A stretch of DNA of 64,000 nt from Antarctobacter heliothermus. GTDB taxonomy: Bacteria > Pseudomonadota > Alphaproteobacteria > Rhodobacterales > Rhodobacteraceae. Made by a program: the position numbers and the translations under genes. Under the pieces are notes generated by a model. It was not told where the DNA came from. It searched no databases and saw only the letters and a list, made by a program, of their open reading frames with translations. Positions 8,453-18,329 of this stretch are shown in pieces; position 1 is the stretch's first letter; each line of letters begins with the position of its first letter. The DNA lies in contig NZ_FZON01000002.1 in assembly GCF_900188425.1 (NCBI RefSeq), positions 120,801 through 184,800 on the forward strand, written 5' to 3'.

Positions 8453-8810
8453 CCTTGGGCGTTTTCTTGCCAATTCACGGCCAGATTGCGCGGGCGCTCG
8501 CCGATGGTTTCTTTTCGCGCACGGAGGGCTTTGCAGCGCCGTCGGATTCTGCAAGCGTGGCGTTGGGTCGCGGCCCGGGTCCCATACAGTCCCTTCGTCC
8601 CCGCGCATCCAACCCCCCCTCGGGGCGGCCCGGTCTGTCCCCGGCCAGGTCGCCCCACCTTCTCCTGATTCTGAAGAAATCCGGCCACTGCCAAGGGCTT
8701 GGCGGATTCTCGCGCCCGCTCTCCCAAACGGGGAAATGGCACTGGAAATTCCCCTCTCGATGGTGTTCTCTCGGCTCCGAGCAGTCGATCAGAGATGAGG
8801 AGAACCTCAC
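8453..8810. other. 358-bp stretch without a convincing gene
   Basis: A frame starting at 8449 overlaps the preceding stop but runs through both downstream lipoprotein genes in another frame and is rejected. Near the right end, GGGGAA (8730s) and TTCCCC (8750s) form a weak dyad, and a good ribosome site (GAGGAG) precedes the gene at 8811. A promoter for that gene is presumably here but no clear boxes stand out. Confidence 0.4.
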
Positions 8811-9029
8811 ATGCAAAGACACACCACGACCCGTTTCCACCTTGCCCTCTGCCTTGGCGCAGCCGCAGTGCTGGCGGCCTGTGGCGACAACCTGGGCGAG
8901 CAGGCGGCCTATGGCGCCGGGGCCGGCGCGGTCTCGGCCGTTGCGCTGGACACCAATGTTCTCACCGGCGCGGCCGTCGGGGTTGCGACCAATATCGCCT
9001 ATTGCAGCACCTACCCGTCGCGCTGCTGA
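8811..9029 (+). CDS. Small glycine-rich lipoprotein
   Basis: 72 residues with GAGGAG 9 bp upstream of ATG. The signal HLALCLGAAAVLAAC ends in a lipobox Cys (residue 24). The mature part is Gly/Ala-rich (AAYGAGAGAVSAVALD, LTGAAVGVATNIAYC), resembling glycine-zipper outer-membrane lipoproteins, with two C-terminal cysteines (YCSTYPSRC). A paralogue-like gene follows 139 bp downstream. Probably an envelope structural or stress protein; no specific role can be given. Confidence 0.75.
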   Translation: MQRHTTTRFHLALCLGAAAVLAACGDNLGEQAAYGAGAGAVSAVALDTNVLTGAAVGVATNIAYCSTYPSRC

Positions 9030-9167
9030 TCCCGCGCCTTGGCGGGTTGCCGCGCACCCTGCGCTGGAACCCGCCACCGCAAAAGATGCGGTACGGAACG
9101 ATCTTTCGCCTGACACGTTGAAGCCCCATCATCCTGTCGAACCGACATGGATCAAGGAGGCTCCTTC

Positions 9168-9374
9168 ATGCGTATCATCACTCTTTCCGCCGCACTCGCC
9201 GCAACTCTCGGCCTCGCCGCCTGTGAGGGCACCGATCTGGAACGCGGCGTCATCGGCGCGGGCATCGGCGCGGCAGGTGCCGCAGCGACCGGGCGCAGCG
9301 TGGCCGCTGGCGCGGCCATCGGTGGCACTGCCGGTGTCGTCTGCGACGACGTCACACCCGAATTGTGCCGGTAA
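9168..9374 (+). CDS. Small glycine-zipper-like lipoprotein
   Basis: 68 residues. The ATG at 9168 is chosen over one at 9147 because AAGGAGG (9154-9160) sits 7 bp before it and the protein then opens directly with the signal MRIITLSAALAATLGLAAC (Cys 19). The mature part holds GVIGAGIGAAGAAATG and VAAGAAIGGTAGVVC, a glycine-zipper pattern like the preceding gene, and ends with a Cys pair (CDDVTPELC). The two genes look like diverged paralogues. Confidence 0.8.
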   Translation: MRIITLSAALAATLGLAACEGTDLERGVIGAGIGAAGAAATGRSVAAGAAIGGTAGVVCDDVTPELCR

Positions 9375-9421
9375 CCATTCTTTCGGCGCGCGCCTGACAC
9401 GCGCCGCCCCCGTACCGTTTC

Positions 9422-9458
9422 AACGCCGTCCGGACCCATCGGTCCGGGCGGCGTTTGC
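9422..9458 (+). terminator. Strong rho-independent terminator before pccA
   Basis: 15-bp stem (9422-9436 with 9441-9455; one G-T pair), loop CATC, then TTTG. It closes the lipoprotein gene and implies that pccA, 48 bp further on, has its own promoter or depends on readthrough. Confidence 0.8.
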
Positions 9459-9503
9459 ATGTGCAGATGCGCGCCAAAGCGCCGCCAAGAAGAAGGGACA
9501 GAC

Positions 9504-11504
9504 ATGTTCGACAAGATCCTGATCGCCAACCGGGGCGAGATCGCCTGCCGGGTCATCAAGACCGCCCGCAAGATGGGCATCAAGACCGTCGCCGTCTATT
9601 CGGACGCGGACAAACACGCGCTGCATGTGGAAATGGCGGATGAGGCGGTCCACATCGGCCCCCCCGCCGCAAACCAGTCCTATATCGTGATCGACAAGAT
9701 CATGGATGCCATCAAACAGACCGGCGCGCAGGCGGTCCATCCGGGCTATGGGTTCCTGTCGGAAAACCCGAAATTTGCGCTGGCACTAGAAGCCGCTGGC
9801 GTCGCCTTTATCGGCCCGCCGGTGAAGGCGATCGAGGCGATGGGGGACAAGATCACCTCAAAGAAGATCGCGCAGGAGGCCAATGTCTCGACCGTGCCGG
9901 GCTACATGGGGCTGATCGGCGACGCGGACGAGGCGGTCAAGATCTCCGGTGAGATCGGCTATCCGGTGATGATCAAGGCTTCCGCCGGGGGCGGCGGCAA
10001 GGGGATGCGGATTGCCTGGAACGACGAAGAGGCGCGTGAGGGCTTTCAATCGTCCAAGAACGAGGCGGCCAACAGCTTTGGCGACGACCGCATCTTTATC
10101 GAGAAATTCGTGACCCAACCGCGCCACATCGAAATTCAGGTGCTGTGTGACGCGCATGGCAACGGCGTCTACCTGCACGAACGCGAATGCTCGATCCAGC
10201 GCCGCAACCAGAAGGTCGTCGAAGAGGCGCCCAGCCCCTTTCTTGATCCCGAAACCCGCAAGGCGATGGGAGAACAATCCGTCGCCCTGGCCAAGGCCGT
10301 GGGCTATGCCAGCGCGGGCACGGTGGAATTTATCGTCGATGGCGACCGGAACTTTTACTTCCTTGAGATGAACACCCGTTTGCAGGTGGAACACCCCGTC
10401 ACCGAACTGATCACCGGCATCGACCTTGTCGAACAGATGATCCGTGTCGCCAACGGAGAGCCGCTGTCGATCACGCAGGACGATCTGAAAATCAACGGCT
10501 GGGCCATCGAGAACCGCCTGTACGCCGAGGATCCTTACCGTGGCTTCCTGCCCTCCATCGGTCGTCTGACCCGCTACCGCCCGCCCGCAGAGGGGCCGCT
10601 GGGCGCTGGGATCGTGCGCAATGACACCGGCGTCTTTGAGGGCGGTGAGATCAGCATGTATTATGACCCGATGATCGCCAAGCTGTGCACATGGGCACCC
10701 ACGCGCCTTGAGGCGATCGAGGTCATGCGCAACGCGCTGGACAGTTTCGAGGTCGAAGGCATCGGCCACAACCTGCCGTTTGTCGCCGCCGTCATGGACC
10801 ATCCGAAATTCATCGCCGGCGAGATGACCACCGCCTTTATCGAAGAGGAATACCCGGAGGGTTTTGAGGGCGTGACGCTGGCCGAGGCGGAACTGAAACG
10901 CGTCGCCGCCGCCGCCGCCGCCATGAACCGCGTGGCTGAAATCCGGCGGACCCGTGTCACCGGACGTCTGGGCAACCATGAACGCCGTGTCGGCAGCGAC
11001 TGGGTGGTCAGCGTGCAGGGCGCGCAGTTCGAAACCTCGATTGACGCAGACCATGACGGTGCCACGGTGTCGTTTGCCGACGGTTCCAAACTGCGCGTCG
11101 AAGGCAACTGGACCCCGGGCGACAATCTTGCCCGGATGACCGTGGACGCGGTGCCGCTGGTGCTGAAGGTCGACAAGATCACGCAGGGGTTCCGCCTGCG
11201 CACGCGCGGCGCGGATCTCAAGGTCAATGTGCGCTCTCCACGTCAGGCGGAACTGTCCGCGCTGATGATCGAGAAACTGCCGCCCGATACCTCTCGTCTG
11301 CTGCTGTGCCCGATGCCGGGCCTGATCGTAAAGATCAACGTCGAAGTGGGGCAGGAGGTGCAGGAGGGGCAGGCGCTGTGCACCATCGAAGCGATGAAGA
11401 TGGAGAACATCCTGCGCGCCGAACGCAAGGGCGTGGTGGCCAAGATCAACGCAGGTCCGGGCGACAGTCTTGCCGTCGACGAAGTGATCATGGAGTTCGA
11501 ATAA
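9504..11504 (+). CDS. pccA: Propionyl-CoA carboxylase alpha (biotin carboxylase/BCCP) subunit
   Basis: 666 residues, the length of roseobacterial PccA. The biotin carboxylase domain (about 1-450) shows MFDKILIANRGEIACRVI, the ATP-grasp loop KASAGGGGKGMRIAW, HERECSIQRRNQKVVEEAPS and FLEMNTRLQVEHPVTELITG. A linker/BT domain follows, then the C-terminal biotinyl domain with EAMKMEN, whose Lys carries biotin. It carboxylates biotin with ATP and bicarbonate and hands CO2 to PccB. The frame is open from 9459 but the ATG at 9504 with AGAAGGGA upstream gives the standard start. Confidence 0.97.
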   Translation: MFDKILIANRGEIACRVIKTARKMGIKTVAVYSDADKHALHVEMADEAVHIGPPAANQSYIVIDKIMDAIKQTGAQAVHPGYGFLSENPKFALALEAAGVAFIGPPVKAIEAMGDKITSKKIAQEANVSTVPGYMGLIGDADEAVKISGEIGYPVMIKASAGGGGKGMRIAWNDEEAREGFQSSKNEAANSFGDDRIFIEKFVTQPRHIEIQVLCDAHGNGVYLHERECSIQRRNQKVVEEAPSPFLDPETRKAMGEQSVALAKAVGYASAGTVEFIVDGDRNFYFLEMNTRLQVEHPVTELITGIDLVEQMIRVANGEPLSITQDDLKINGWAIENRLYAEDPYRGFLPSIGRLTRYRPPAEGPLGAGIVRNDTGVFEGGEISMYYDPMIAKLCTWAPTRLEAIEVMRNALDSFEVEGIGHNLPFVAAVMDHPKFIAGEMTTAFIEEEYPEGFEGVTLAEAELKRVAAAAAAMNRVAEIRRTRVTGRLGNHERRVGSDWVVSVQGAQFETSIDADHDGATVSFADGSKLRVEGNWTPGDNLARMTVDAVPLVLKVDKITQGFRLRTRGADLKVNVRSPRQAELSALMIEKLPPDTSRLLLCPMPGLIVKINVEVGQEVQEGQALCTIEAMKMENILRAERKGVVAKINAGPGDSLAVDEVIMEFE

Positions 11505-11507
11505 CCC

Positions 11508-11921
11508 ATGCTGCGCCACGCCCTCCGCATCTGGCTCATGCACAGTCTGGCCTTTCTGGCCGGGCTGGTGGTGTCGGGGGTCGTGGCGGTCGGACTGTGG
11601 TTTCTGGTCCCCAGCGAAGGCGGAAATGCGCTGTTGTTGGGCACGGCTCTGGGGGTCTCCATCATCTCGGTGGGGACCGGATACGCGATCTATCTGGCGC
11701 TGGTTGCGGCGCTGCTGGGGGTGGTGCCGGGCTGGGGATTTTACCTGTTCGGGCCTCTGGTGGTGCTGGCGGTCATGGCGCTGGTCTTTACGGCGGTCTA
11801 TTCCGGGCTGCTTGCGGTGGGCGGCGGCAGTCTTTTGGGCTACGCGCTGCTGTATCTGGGCGGCGGCGCGGCGCTGCACCGGCTGGTTGCCGAACTGGGA
11901 GAGGTGGAGGACACGCCGTGA
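11508..11921 (+). CDS. Small integral membrane protein of the pcc operon
   Basis: 137 residues beginning 3 bp after the pccA stop, so almost certainly co-transcribed. Four hydrophobic segments can be seen (LMHSLAFLAGLVVSGVVAVG, ALGVSIISVGTGYAIYLALV, GFYLFGPLVVLAVMALVF, LGYALLYLGGGAALHRLV). No conserved polar signature or known domain. Located between carboxylase and mutase genes but a metabolic role is unproven; transport or membrane-anchoring would be guesses. Confidence 0.75.
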   Translation: MLRHALRIWLMHSLAFLAGLVVSGVVAVGLWFLVPSEGGNALLLGTALGVSIISVGTGYAIYLALVAALLGVVPGWGFYLFGPLVVLAVMALVFTAVYSGLLAVGGGSLLGYALLYLGGGAALHRLVAELGEVEDTP

Positions 11922-12002
11922 TCCGCCCGCCGGCAACATATCCTCAACCCCTCTGCACTACGCTTGCGCCAACGGTACGGTGGAACGGGGCAGGGCAGTT
12001 TG

Positions 12003-12512
12003 GTGCGACGGGTCGGGATACTTGTGGCGGTGGTGACGCTGTTGGCGGGCTGTTTCCGGCTGGAAACAGAGGCAGAGGTGCGCGCGCATCTCAGAACCTG
12101 GGTGTTTCTGGCGCAAACGCGACACTTTACCGTGCGGTCGACCTGTACGGCGGCGATCTTCGACACGATTTCGGGCGAGGTGCGCAGCAGCGGGCCGGTG
12201 CGCCGGGTCGAGGATCTGGGCAACGGCCAGCGGCTGCTGTCCGAGGGGCGCACGGTGGCCTTCGAATTGCCGGGACTGACCCCCAACGCGGTGTCAGAGG
12301 CGCTGATGTCGGTGAACCTGTCAGAGGGGCTGGGCCTGATCTCCAGCTTTGTGGGACCATCACAGGCCTGCATGACAGAGGCGTTTCAGAACGACGTCTA
12401 TCTTGCGCTGATGTCGCCCGACACGGTGATGATCTACGATCCGGCCCGCAACGCGCTGGTGCTGCTGCACCGGCCCTCGCAGATCGCCTTTTACCTGCGC
12501 GGCAACGTCTGA
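12003..12512 (+). CDS. Lipoprotein of unknown function
   Basis: 169 residues from GTG 12003 (TTG 12000 and TTG 11964 are alternatives). The N-terminus VRRVGILVAVVTLLAGC is a lipoprotein signal with Cys at residue 17. The rest alternates charged and hydrophobic stretches (EAEVRAHLRTWVFLAQT, YDPARNALVLLHRPSQIAFY) and includes further cysteines that may pair in the periplasm. No domain recognised. Start choice rests on the signal peptide; the ribosome site is weak. Confidence 0.65.
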   Translation: MRRVGILVAVVTLLAGCFRLETEAEVRAHLRTWVFLAQTRHFTVRSTCTAAIFDTISGEVRSSGPVRRVEDLGNGQRLLSEGRTVAFELPGLTPNAVSEALMSVNLSEGLGLISSFVGPSQACMTEAFQNDVYLALMSPDTVMIYDPARNALVLLHRPSQIAFYLRGNV

Positions 12513-12582
12513 CGCTGGGCCAAATCGTTGGGCAAAGGCGTGTCCCGACGCCCTTTCCTGTCTCTGAAACAGCCGCTGTGCC

Positions 12583-13029
12583 CTACCTGGTGCGCACTTC
12601 CTGCTGGCGTAGCCGCAGCTTGTCGATCGAGCGCGAGATTTCGCGTACCGACCATGGCGCCGGTTTGCGGGCCACGATGGTGCCATCCTTGGCGATGATC
12701 GCCAGCATGAAACCGCGCGGGCGCAGGGTTTGCCGCACAGACGAGCGCGCTGCCGGATCGGTGTCGGTGATGATCACCACGTCACGCTCATCCAGCGCGT
12801 CCAGCCGTTCCGACAGCAGGGCCATCTGCTCGACATACGTGGGGTCCGCCGCGTTGTCGGCAAAGACGACCACCGGGCGTTTCAGCCACAGCCAGTCCTC
12901 CAGAGACGTTTCCGAGGCGGGCAAGATCATCTCGAACGGTTCGTCCGAGGTTTCCGCCCCTTGCGCTGCCGAAAGGCTGGCAAAGCCACCCACAAAAGCT
13001 GCCGCGATCAGTCGTTTTACCATTTTCAT
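12583..13029 (-). CDS. DUF4174 protein, exported, thioredoxin-like fold
   Basis: 148 residues with signal peptide (MKMVKRLIAAAFVGGFASLS...AQG). The mature region matches the DUF4174 pattern: LKRPVVVFADNAADP, LDERDVVIITDTDP, RPRGFMLAIIAKDGTIVARK and the end WSVREISRSIDKLRLRQQEV. The family is predicted to adopt a thioredoxin-like fold but lacks a CxxC here. Starts at 13029 (Met-Lys-Met) or 13023. It runs opposite to its neighbours inside the pccA-mutase interval, so it is not part of that transcript. Confidence 0.75.
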   Translation of the reverse strand: MKMVKRLIAAAFVGGFASLSAAQGAETSDEPFEMILPASETSLEDWLWLKRPVVVFADNAADPTYVEQMALLSERLDALDERDVVIITDTDPAARSSVRQTLRPRGFMLAIIAKDGTIVARKPAPWSVREISRSIDKLRLRQQEVRTR

Positions 13030-13198
13030 ACAAAACGATATAAGTCGCCGCCGACCGGCTGCACAGCCATTGCGCCATTCCATCTGCAAAAATTTTATCT
13101 TTAACGGCATCCCAACCCGGCCCTGCGCAGGGTCACCCCAGTCTGAAGGCCCCGGTGCACTGCGCGTCGGCGGGCCGCGCCATGGGGGCTGCGACACG

Positions 13199-14125
13199 AT
13201 GGATGTCATTTTGCATATCGGTGCGCATCGCACCGCCACCACCAGTTTCCAAAGTTATCTGCGCGCCAACCGGGCAGAGCTGGGGGCGCAGGGGATCGGG
13301 TTCTGGGCGCCGTGGCGCACGCGCGGCGGGTTGCTGAACGGCATCGCCGACCAGCCCTGCGCCGCGCATGAACCGCAGCGCGCGCTTGGCCGGGTTGCGA
13401 TCAACCTCGAAGGGGCGCGCCGCAACGGGGTTGCCGTGCTGGTGGTCACCGATGAGAACATGGCCGGGACGCCGCGCCGCTGCCTGCGGCGGCGCGCGGT
13501 CTATCCCGGCGTCGGCGAACGGCTGGCGCGGCTGTCTGCGGCGTTTGGCGGGCCGACCCGCGTTACCTTGCAGATCCGCGCGCTGGATGCCTGGTGGGCC
13601 TCGTGCATCGCCTGGCTGGTCCCGCGCGGCGAGGATCTGCCGGACCCTGCCACGATCGAGGCGATCAGCCGCGCGGCCCGCAGCTGGCGCGACGTGATCA
13701 CCGACATCGCCTGCGCCTGTCCCGGCACCGACATCCAGATCACCGCCTATGAGGCGTTTGGCGACCGGCCAGACCTGCTGTTGCGGGTGCTGACCGACCG
13801 ACGCACCGTGCCCGTCGCCCGCCCCGGCAGTTTTGTCGAGAACCGCCGCCCGGACATGGCGGGCCTGCGCGCCGTGCTGGCCGACCGGGGCGCGGCACTG
13901 CCCGACGCGCCACACACCACGCGGTGGAGCCCGTTCAACACTCCCCAGGCCACCCGCCTGCGCGAAATCTATGCCGACGATCTCTACTGGCTGCGTGCCG
14001 GGGCGGATGGTCTGGCCACACTGACAGAGGACCCGGAGCCCGCGAGACCTAGGCTGAACCTGGCCGCGGCTGCCATGAAGAGAGGAACACCCGATGACGG
14101 ACCTGCCCGAAAGCTGGCGCGCTGA
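13199..14125 (+). CDS. Sulfotransferase-like / P-loop nucleotide-binding protein
   Basis: 308 residues. The N-terminus [19 protein letters not shown] matches the 5'-phosphosulfate loop of sulfotransferase-like proteins common in roseobacters. Later conserved-looking parts are [13 protein letters not shown] and [20 protein letters not shown], typical of enzymes that check a PAPS-bound product. The 3' end overlaps the mutase start by 32 bp, so the genes are likely linked. Substrate unknown; family and fold are reasonably supported, activity is not. Confidence 0.7.
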   Translation: MDVILHIGAHRTATTSFQSYLRANRAELGAQGIGFWAPWRTRGGLLNGIADQPCAAHEPQRALGRVAINLEGARRNGVAVLVVTDENMAGTPRRCLRRRAVYPGVGERLARLSAAFGGPTRVTLQIRALDAWWASCIAWLVPRGEDLPDPATIEAISRAARSWRDVITDIACACPGTDIQITAYEAFGDRPDLLLRVLTDRRTVPVARPGSFVENRRPDMAGLRAVLADRGAALPDAPHTTRWSPFNTPQATRLREIYADDLYWLRAGADGLATLTEDPEPARPRLNLAAAAMKRGTPDDGPARKLAR

Positions 14126-16232
14126 TGCTGAAAAGGAACTGCGCGGTCGCCCGCTGGATGATCTGACCTGGAATACCCTTGAGGGGATCGAGGTCAAGCC
14201 GCTCTATACCGCCGCCGACACAGAGAACCTGCCGCATATGGGCGACCTGCCGGGGGCAGAGCCGTTCACCCGTGGCGTCAAGGCGACAATGTACGCCGGG
14301 CGCCCCTGGACGATCCGTCAGTACGCCGGTTTCTCCACCGCCGAGGACTCGAACGCCTTTTACCGCAAGGCGCTGGCCGCTGGACAACAGGGCGTCTCTG
14401 TCGCCTTCGATCTGGCCACGCACCGGGGCTATGACAGCGACCACCCCCGCGTGGTCGGCGACGTGGGCAAGGCCGGTGTCGCCATCGACAGCGTCGAGGA
14501 CATGAAGATCCTGTTTGACGGCATCCCGCTGGACAAGGTCAGCGTGTCGATGACCATGAACGGCGCGGTGATCCCGGTGCTGGCCAGCTTTATCGTCACG
14601 GGTGAGGAGCAGGGCCATGACAAGTCGATCCTGTCAGGGACCATTCAGAACGACATTCTGAAGGAATTCATGGTCCGCAACACCTATATCTATCCGCCCG
14701 CGCCCTCGATGCGGATCATCTCGGACATCATCGAATACACCTCGAACGAGATGCCGAAATTCAACTCGATCTCGATCTCCGGCTATCACATGCAAGAGGC
14801 GGGCGCGAACCTTGTGCAGGAATTGGCGTTCACGCTGGCCGACGGCAAGGAATACGTCAAAACCGCCATCGAGGCGGGCATGGACATCGACAAGTTCGCC
14901 GGACGGCTGTCGTTCTTCTTTGCCATCGGCAAGAACTTTTTCATGGAGGTGGCCAAGCTACGCGCCGCCCGGATGCTGTGGCACCGCATCATGACCGACC
15001 TTGGGGCAAAGAACCCGCGCTCCAAGATGCTGCGCACCCATTGCCAGACCTCCGGCGTGTCGCTGGCCGAACAGGACCCCTACAACAACGTGATCCGCAC
15101 GGCGTATGAGGCGATGTCAGCGGTGCTGGGCGGCACCCAGTCGCTGCACACCAACGCACTGGATGAGGCGATTGCCCTGCCGACGGAGTTTTCCGCCCGC
15201 ATCGCCCGCAATACCCAGCTGATCCTGCAAGAAGAGACGGGGGTGACCAAGGTCGTCGATCCGCTGGCGGGGTCGTATTACGTTGAAAAGCTGACCCATG
15301 ATCTGGCCGAAGAGGCGTGGAAACTGATCGAGGAAGTTGACGGCATGGGCGGCATGACCCGCGCCGTGGAATCCGGCATGCCCAAGCTGCGGATCGAGGA
15401 AACCGCCGCCCAGCGTCAGGCAGAGATTGACCGGGGCATCGACGTGATTGTCGGCGTCAACAAGTACAAGCTGGACAAGCAGGATGACCTCGACATCCTG
15501 GATATCGACAACGGCAAGGTGCGTGAGGGGCAGGTGGCCCGGCTGGAGAAAATCCGCGCCACACGGGATGAGCCCGCCTGTCAGACGGCACTGGACGAAT
15601 TAACCCGCCGCTGCAAGGCGGGCGGAAATCTGTTGGAGGCCGCCGTCGAGGCGGCGCGCGCGCGGGCATCCGTGGGGGAAATCAGCATGGCAATGGAAAA
15701 GGAATTTGGCCGCCACCGGGCCGAGGTCAAGACGCTCGCCGGGGTTTACGGTGCGGCATATGAGGGCGACGAAGGCTTTGCCGCGATCCAGAAATCGGTC
15801 GAGGATTTCGCCGAGGCAGAGGGGCGCCGCCCCCGGATGCTGGTGGTCAAGATGGGTCAGGATGGCCATGATCGGGGGGCCAAGGTGATTGCCACCGCCT
15901 TTGCCGACATCGGCTTTGACGTCGACGTGGGGCCGCTGTTCCAGACCCCGGAAGAGGCGGCACAGGACGCCATCGACAACGATGTGCATGTCATCGGCAT
16001 TTCGTCTCAGGCGGCGGGTCACAAGACGCTGGCCCCGCAACTGGTCGAAGAGCTGAAGCGGCAGGGCGCAGGTGAGATTCTGGTGATCTGCGGCGGGGTG
16101 ATCCCGCATCAGGATTATGAATTCCTGTACAACGCGGGTGTGAAGGCGATTTTTGGCCCCGGCACCAATATCCCCGAAGCGGCGCAGGACATTCTGCGGC
16201 TGATCCGCGCCGCCAGCGCCGACAAGGCCTGA
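14094..16232 (+). CDS. Methylmalonyl-CoA mutase, large (catalytic) form
   Basis: 712-residue, B12-dependent mutase converting (R)-methylmalonyl-CoA to succinyl-CoA. The substrate barrel fills about 1-560 ([79 protein letters not shown]). The C-terminal cobalamin domain has [18 protein letters not shown], with the His lower ligand of DxHxxG, and [12 protein letters not shown]. Length and single-chain layout fit the proteobacterial homodimeric enzyme (mcm/scpA type). It completes the propionyl-CoA route begun by PccAB. A hairpin terminator follows. Confidence 0.97.
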   Translation: MTDLPESWRADAEKELRGRPLDDLTWNTLEGIEVKPLYTAADTENLPHMGDLPGAEPFTRGVKATMYAGRPWTIRQYAGFSTAEDSNAFYRKALAAGQQGVSVAFDLATHRGYDSDHPRVVGDVGKAGVAIDSVEDMKILFDGIPLDKVSVSMTMNGAVIPVLASFIVTGEEQGHDKSILSGTIQNDILKEFMVRNTYIYPPAPSMRIISDIIEYTSNEMPKFNSISISGYHMQEAGANLVQELAFTLADGKEYVKTAIEAGMDIDKFAGRLSFFFAIGKNFFMEVAKLRAARMLWHRIMTDLGAKNPRSKMLRTHCQTSGVSLAEQDPYNNVIRTAYEAMSAVLGGTQSLHTNALDEAIALPTEFSARIARNTQLILQEETGVTKVVDPLAGSYYVEKLTHDLAEEAWKLIEEVDGMGGMTRAVESGMPKLRIEETAAQRQAEIDRGIDVIVGVNKYKLDKQDDLDILDIDNGKVREGQVARLEKIRATRDEPACQTALDELTRRCKAGGNLLEAAVEAARARASVGEISMAMEKEFGRHRAEVKTLAGVYGAAYEGDEGFAAIQKSVEDFAEAEGRRPRMLVVKMGQDGHDRGAKVIATAFADIGFDVDVGPLFQTPEEAAQDAIDNDVHVIGISSQAAGHKTLAPQLVEELKRQGAGEILVICGGVIPHQDYEFLYNAGVKAIFGPGTNIPEAAQDILRLIRAASADKA

Positions 16233-16290
16233 GCAGTTTCGGCGCGCTGAGGCGCGCCGACCAGCGCGCGCCCGTGCCGGGCGCGCGCAT

Positions 16291-16311
16291 CGGGGGCTGC
16301 GCCCCCGTTTT
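16291..16311 (+). terminator. Rho-independent terminator after methylmalonyl-CoA mutase
   Basis: CGGGGGC / GCCCCCG stem with loop TGC, followed by TTTT. A second GC-rich dyad (GCGCGCGCCC / GGGCGCGCGC) lies just upstream at about 16264-16288. Confidence 0.8.
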
Positions 16312-16345
16312 GGGGTATTTGAACAGAAAAGAAGCAGGCAGCGGG

Positions 16346-16834
16346 ATGCCCATGTCCAAACGTGTGAAAATCCTGATCGGTATGGCACTGGGCGCGCTTT
16401 GGGGCGTTCTGTTGATCTGGCTGGGTCCGGTGTGGAAAGACACGGGGCTGGTTCTCGCGCTGGCAGTTGCGGGAGGATGCATGGGTCTGCCGCTGATGGC
16501 CGTGATCGGGCGGCTGGCGCAGCGGCGGTTCTTTGACGATGCGATCATCGACGGACAGGCGCTGACCGGTGCTGCGGGCATCGACGCGCGCGTCTTGTCG
16601 AACACGGTCGAGCAGGTGGTGCTGGCGGTTTGTGTCTGGCCGCTGGCCGGGTTTGTGCTGGGCAGCGGCACGGTGCTGAGCCTGGGAGTGGGCTTTGTGC
16701 TGGCGCGACTGGCGTTCTGGATTGGCTATCACGTCTCACCGCCGCTGCGCGCCTTTGGCTTTGCAGCCACGTTTTATCCGACGGTCCTGGCCGCCCTTCT
16801 GGTGCTGCGCGAGGCCCTGCAACTGGTGGTCTGA
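16346..16834 (+). CDS. MAPEG-family membrane protein
   Basis: 162 residues with four transmembrane stretches (ILIGMALGALWGVLLIWLG, LVLALAVAGGCMGLPLMAV, VLAVCVWPLAGFVLGSG, AFGFAATFYPTVLAALLVL). RVLSNTVEQVVLAVCVWPLA is the MAPEG signature segment containing the Asn-x-x-Glu-Q element. MAPEG proteins include glutathione- and eicosanoid-linked membrane enzymes; bacterial members are mostly uncharacterised. ATG 16346 and 16352 are both possible. Confidence 0.8.
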   Translation: MPMSKRVKILIGMALGALWGVLLIWLGPVWKDTGLVLALAVAGGCMGLPLMAVIGRLAQRRFFDDAIIDGQALTGAAGIDARVLSNTVEQVVLAVCVWPLAGFVLGSGTVLSLGVGFVLARLAFWIGYHVSPPLRAFGFAATFYPTVLAALLVLREALQLVV

Positions 16835-16897
16835 GGCCCTGTTCATCCGCGCCCTGCGCGGCTAGGTTTCGCGCAGGACACATCCGCGAGGCGCCTC

Positions 16898-17509
16898 ATG
16901 CTGGAACTGGATCATATCGCTGTGCTGGGCCGCTCTTTGCCAGAGGCGGTGGCCCATGTGGAGGGCGCGCTGAGCCTGTCGATGGGACCGGGTGGGCGGC
17001 ACGCGCGCTATGGCACCCACAACCGGCTGATCGGGCTGGCGCCAGGGGTCTACCTGGAGGCCATCGCCATCGACCCGGATGCGCCCGCACCACCCGATGC
17101 GCGCTGGTTCGGGCTGGACCGTTTTGACGGGTCCGCACGGCTGGACAAGTGGATCGCCCGCGTGCCCGACATCGACGCCGCCATAGCGGCGCTGCCGATG
17201 GCGGGGCGGCGCGTGGACCTGGAACGCGACGGGCTGCGCTGGTCGATGGCGGTGCCAGAGGACGGCGTCCTGCCCTTTGACGGCCTGTTCCCGGCGCTGA
17301 TCCAGTGGCATGTCGCCACGCCGCCGGGGCAAAGCCTGCCCGCCTCCGGTCTGACGCTGGAGCAAGTGGTGGTGGCCCACCCGGAGGCCCCCGCGCTGGA
17401 GGCATTGCTGGCCCCTCACCTGAACGCGCCGCTGGTGTCGTTCCAGACCGCATCACGCTCCGGCCTGAGCGCCCGTCTGCGTGGCCCGGACGGTTCGCGT
17501 CAATTGTGA
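16898..17509 (+). CDS. VOC-superfamily (glyoxalase-like domain) protein
   Basis: 203 residues. MLELDHIAVLGRSLPEAVAHVE opens a glyoxalase_3-type VOC module, followed by GTHNRLIGLAPGVYLEAIAID and a second half ending at ALLAPHLNAPLVS. His6 and Glu in YLEAI are candidate metal ligands. Substrate unknown; VOC members range from isomerases to dioxygenases and resistance proteins. A monocistronic setting gives no further hint. Confidence 0.8.
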   Translation: MLELDHIAVLGRSLPEAVAHVEGALSLSMGPGGRHARYGTHNRLIGLAPGVYLEAIAIDPDAPAPPDARWFGLDRFDGSARLDKWIARVPDIDAAIAALPMAGRRVDLERDGLRWSMAVPEDGVLPFDGLFPALIQWHVATPPGQSLPASGLTLEQVVVAHPEAPALEALLAPHLNAPLVSFQTASRSGLSARLRGPDGSRQL

Positions 17510-17629
17510 CGACGGGTGTGCCCTGATTGTCAGCGGCGTAGTCCCGGCCACCGGCAGAACCTTGCGCCGATGCGGAAAATTCTCTGATCCGCTCCTGACA
17601 CTCTGTGCCAGAGCGCGTAAACTGATCCC

Positions 17630-18319
17630 ATGTCGATCTGGTCCCGCATCTCTCAGGCCATTCAGGCGCTCGCCTCTGGCGAAGGGCTGGCCGCCGTCTT
17701 TGACCGGCTGCGCGCGCCGCCGGAACGCGGCGTCGCCTTTACCATTGCCGTGATCGCCCTGTCCGCCAAGATGGCCAAGGCCGACGGGCTGGTGACGCGC
17801 GATGAGGTCACCGCCTTTCGCGAGGTGTTCCAGATCGCCCCCGAGGATGAGGCCGGCGCCGCGCGGGTCTTCAACCTCGCCCGGCAGGACGTCGCCGGGT
17901 ACGAGGAATACGCCCGCCGCATCCAAAAGATGTTCGGCGACAGCGCCGGGACGCTCTGCGACCTGATGGAGGGGCTGTTCCATATTGCCATGGCCGATGG
18001 CACCTACCACCCGGCAGAGGATGACTTTCTGTCCAATGTCGCCGCCATCTTTGGCATCGACGATCTGCAATTCCGCGCGCTGCGGGCGCGGTTTGTCCCC
18101 GATGCGGTCCCCGATCCCTATAGTGTGCTGGGGGTTGCGCCCGACATGCCGATCGACCAGATCCGCGCCCGCTGGCGGCAGCTGGTCCGGGACAGCCACC
18201 CGGATCTGATGATGGCGCGGGGGGTGCCGCAAGAGGCGGTCAAGATCGCCGAGAAACGCCTGATCGACATCAACCGGGCGTGGGAAGAGATTTCCACCAC
18301 CGCGCGTGAACCTGCCTGA
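17630..18319 (+). CDS. DjlA-like TerB/J-domain co-chaperone
   Basis: 229 residues. N-terminal about 35-150 resembles the TerB-like domain of DjlA (FTIAVIALSAKMAKADGLVT, LFHIAMADGTYHPAEDDFL). Residues about 163-225 form a J domain: DPYSVLGVAPDMPIDQIRAR, then SHPD containing the essential HPD. It should stimulate DnaK. Unlike E. coli DjlA no clear N-terminal membrane anchor is seen. Its end overlaps the ribosome site of the next gene, which starts 10 bp after it. Confidence 0.88.
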   Translation: MSIWSRISQAIQALASGEGLAAVFDRLRAPPERGVAFTIAVIALSAKMAKADGLVTRDEVTAFREVFQIAPEDEAGAARVFNLARQDVAGYEEYARRIQKMFGDSAGTLCDLMEGLFHIAMADGTYHPAEDDFLSNVAAIFGIDDLQFRALRARFVPDAVPDPYSVLGVAPDMPIDQIRARWRQLVRDSHPDLMMARGVPQEAVKIAEKRLIDINRAWEEISTTAREPA

Positions 18320-18329
18320 GGGCGGGGCG

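Noticed and set aside
8449..9522. Plus-strand frame that starts coupled to the 8090-8452 gene
   Set aside because: It runs through two well-supported lipoprotein genes in a different frame, and the peptide has no domain or conservation-like pattern.
9858..11939. Minus-strand frame of nearly 700 codons opposite pccA
   Set aside because: Antisense shadow of a strongly conserved gene; composition is not protein-like.
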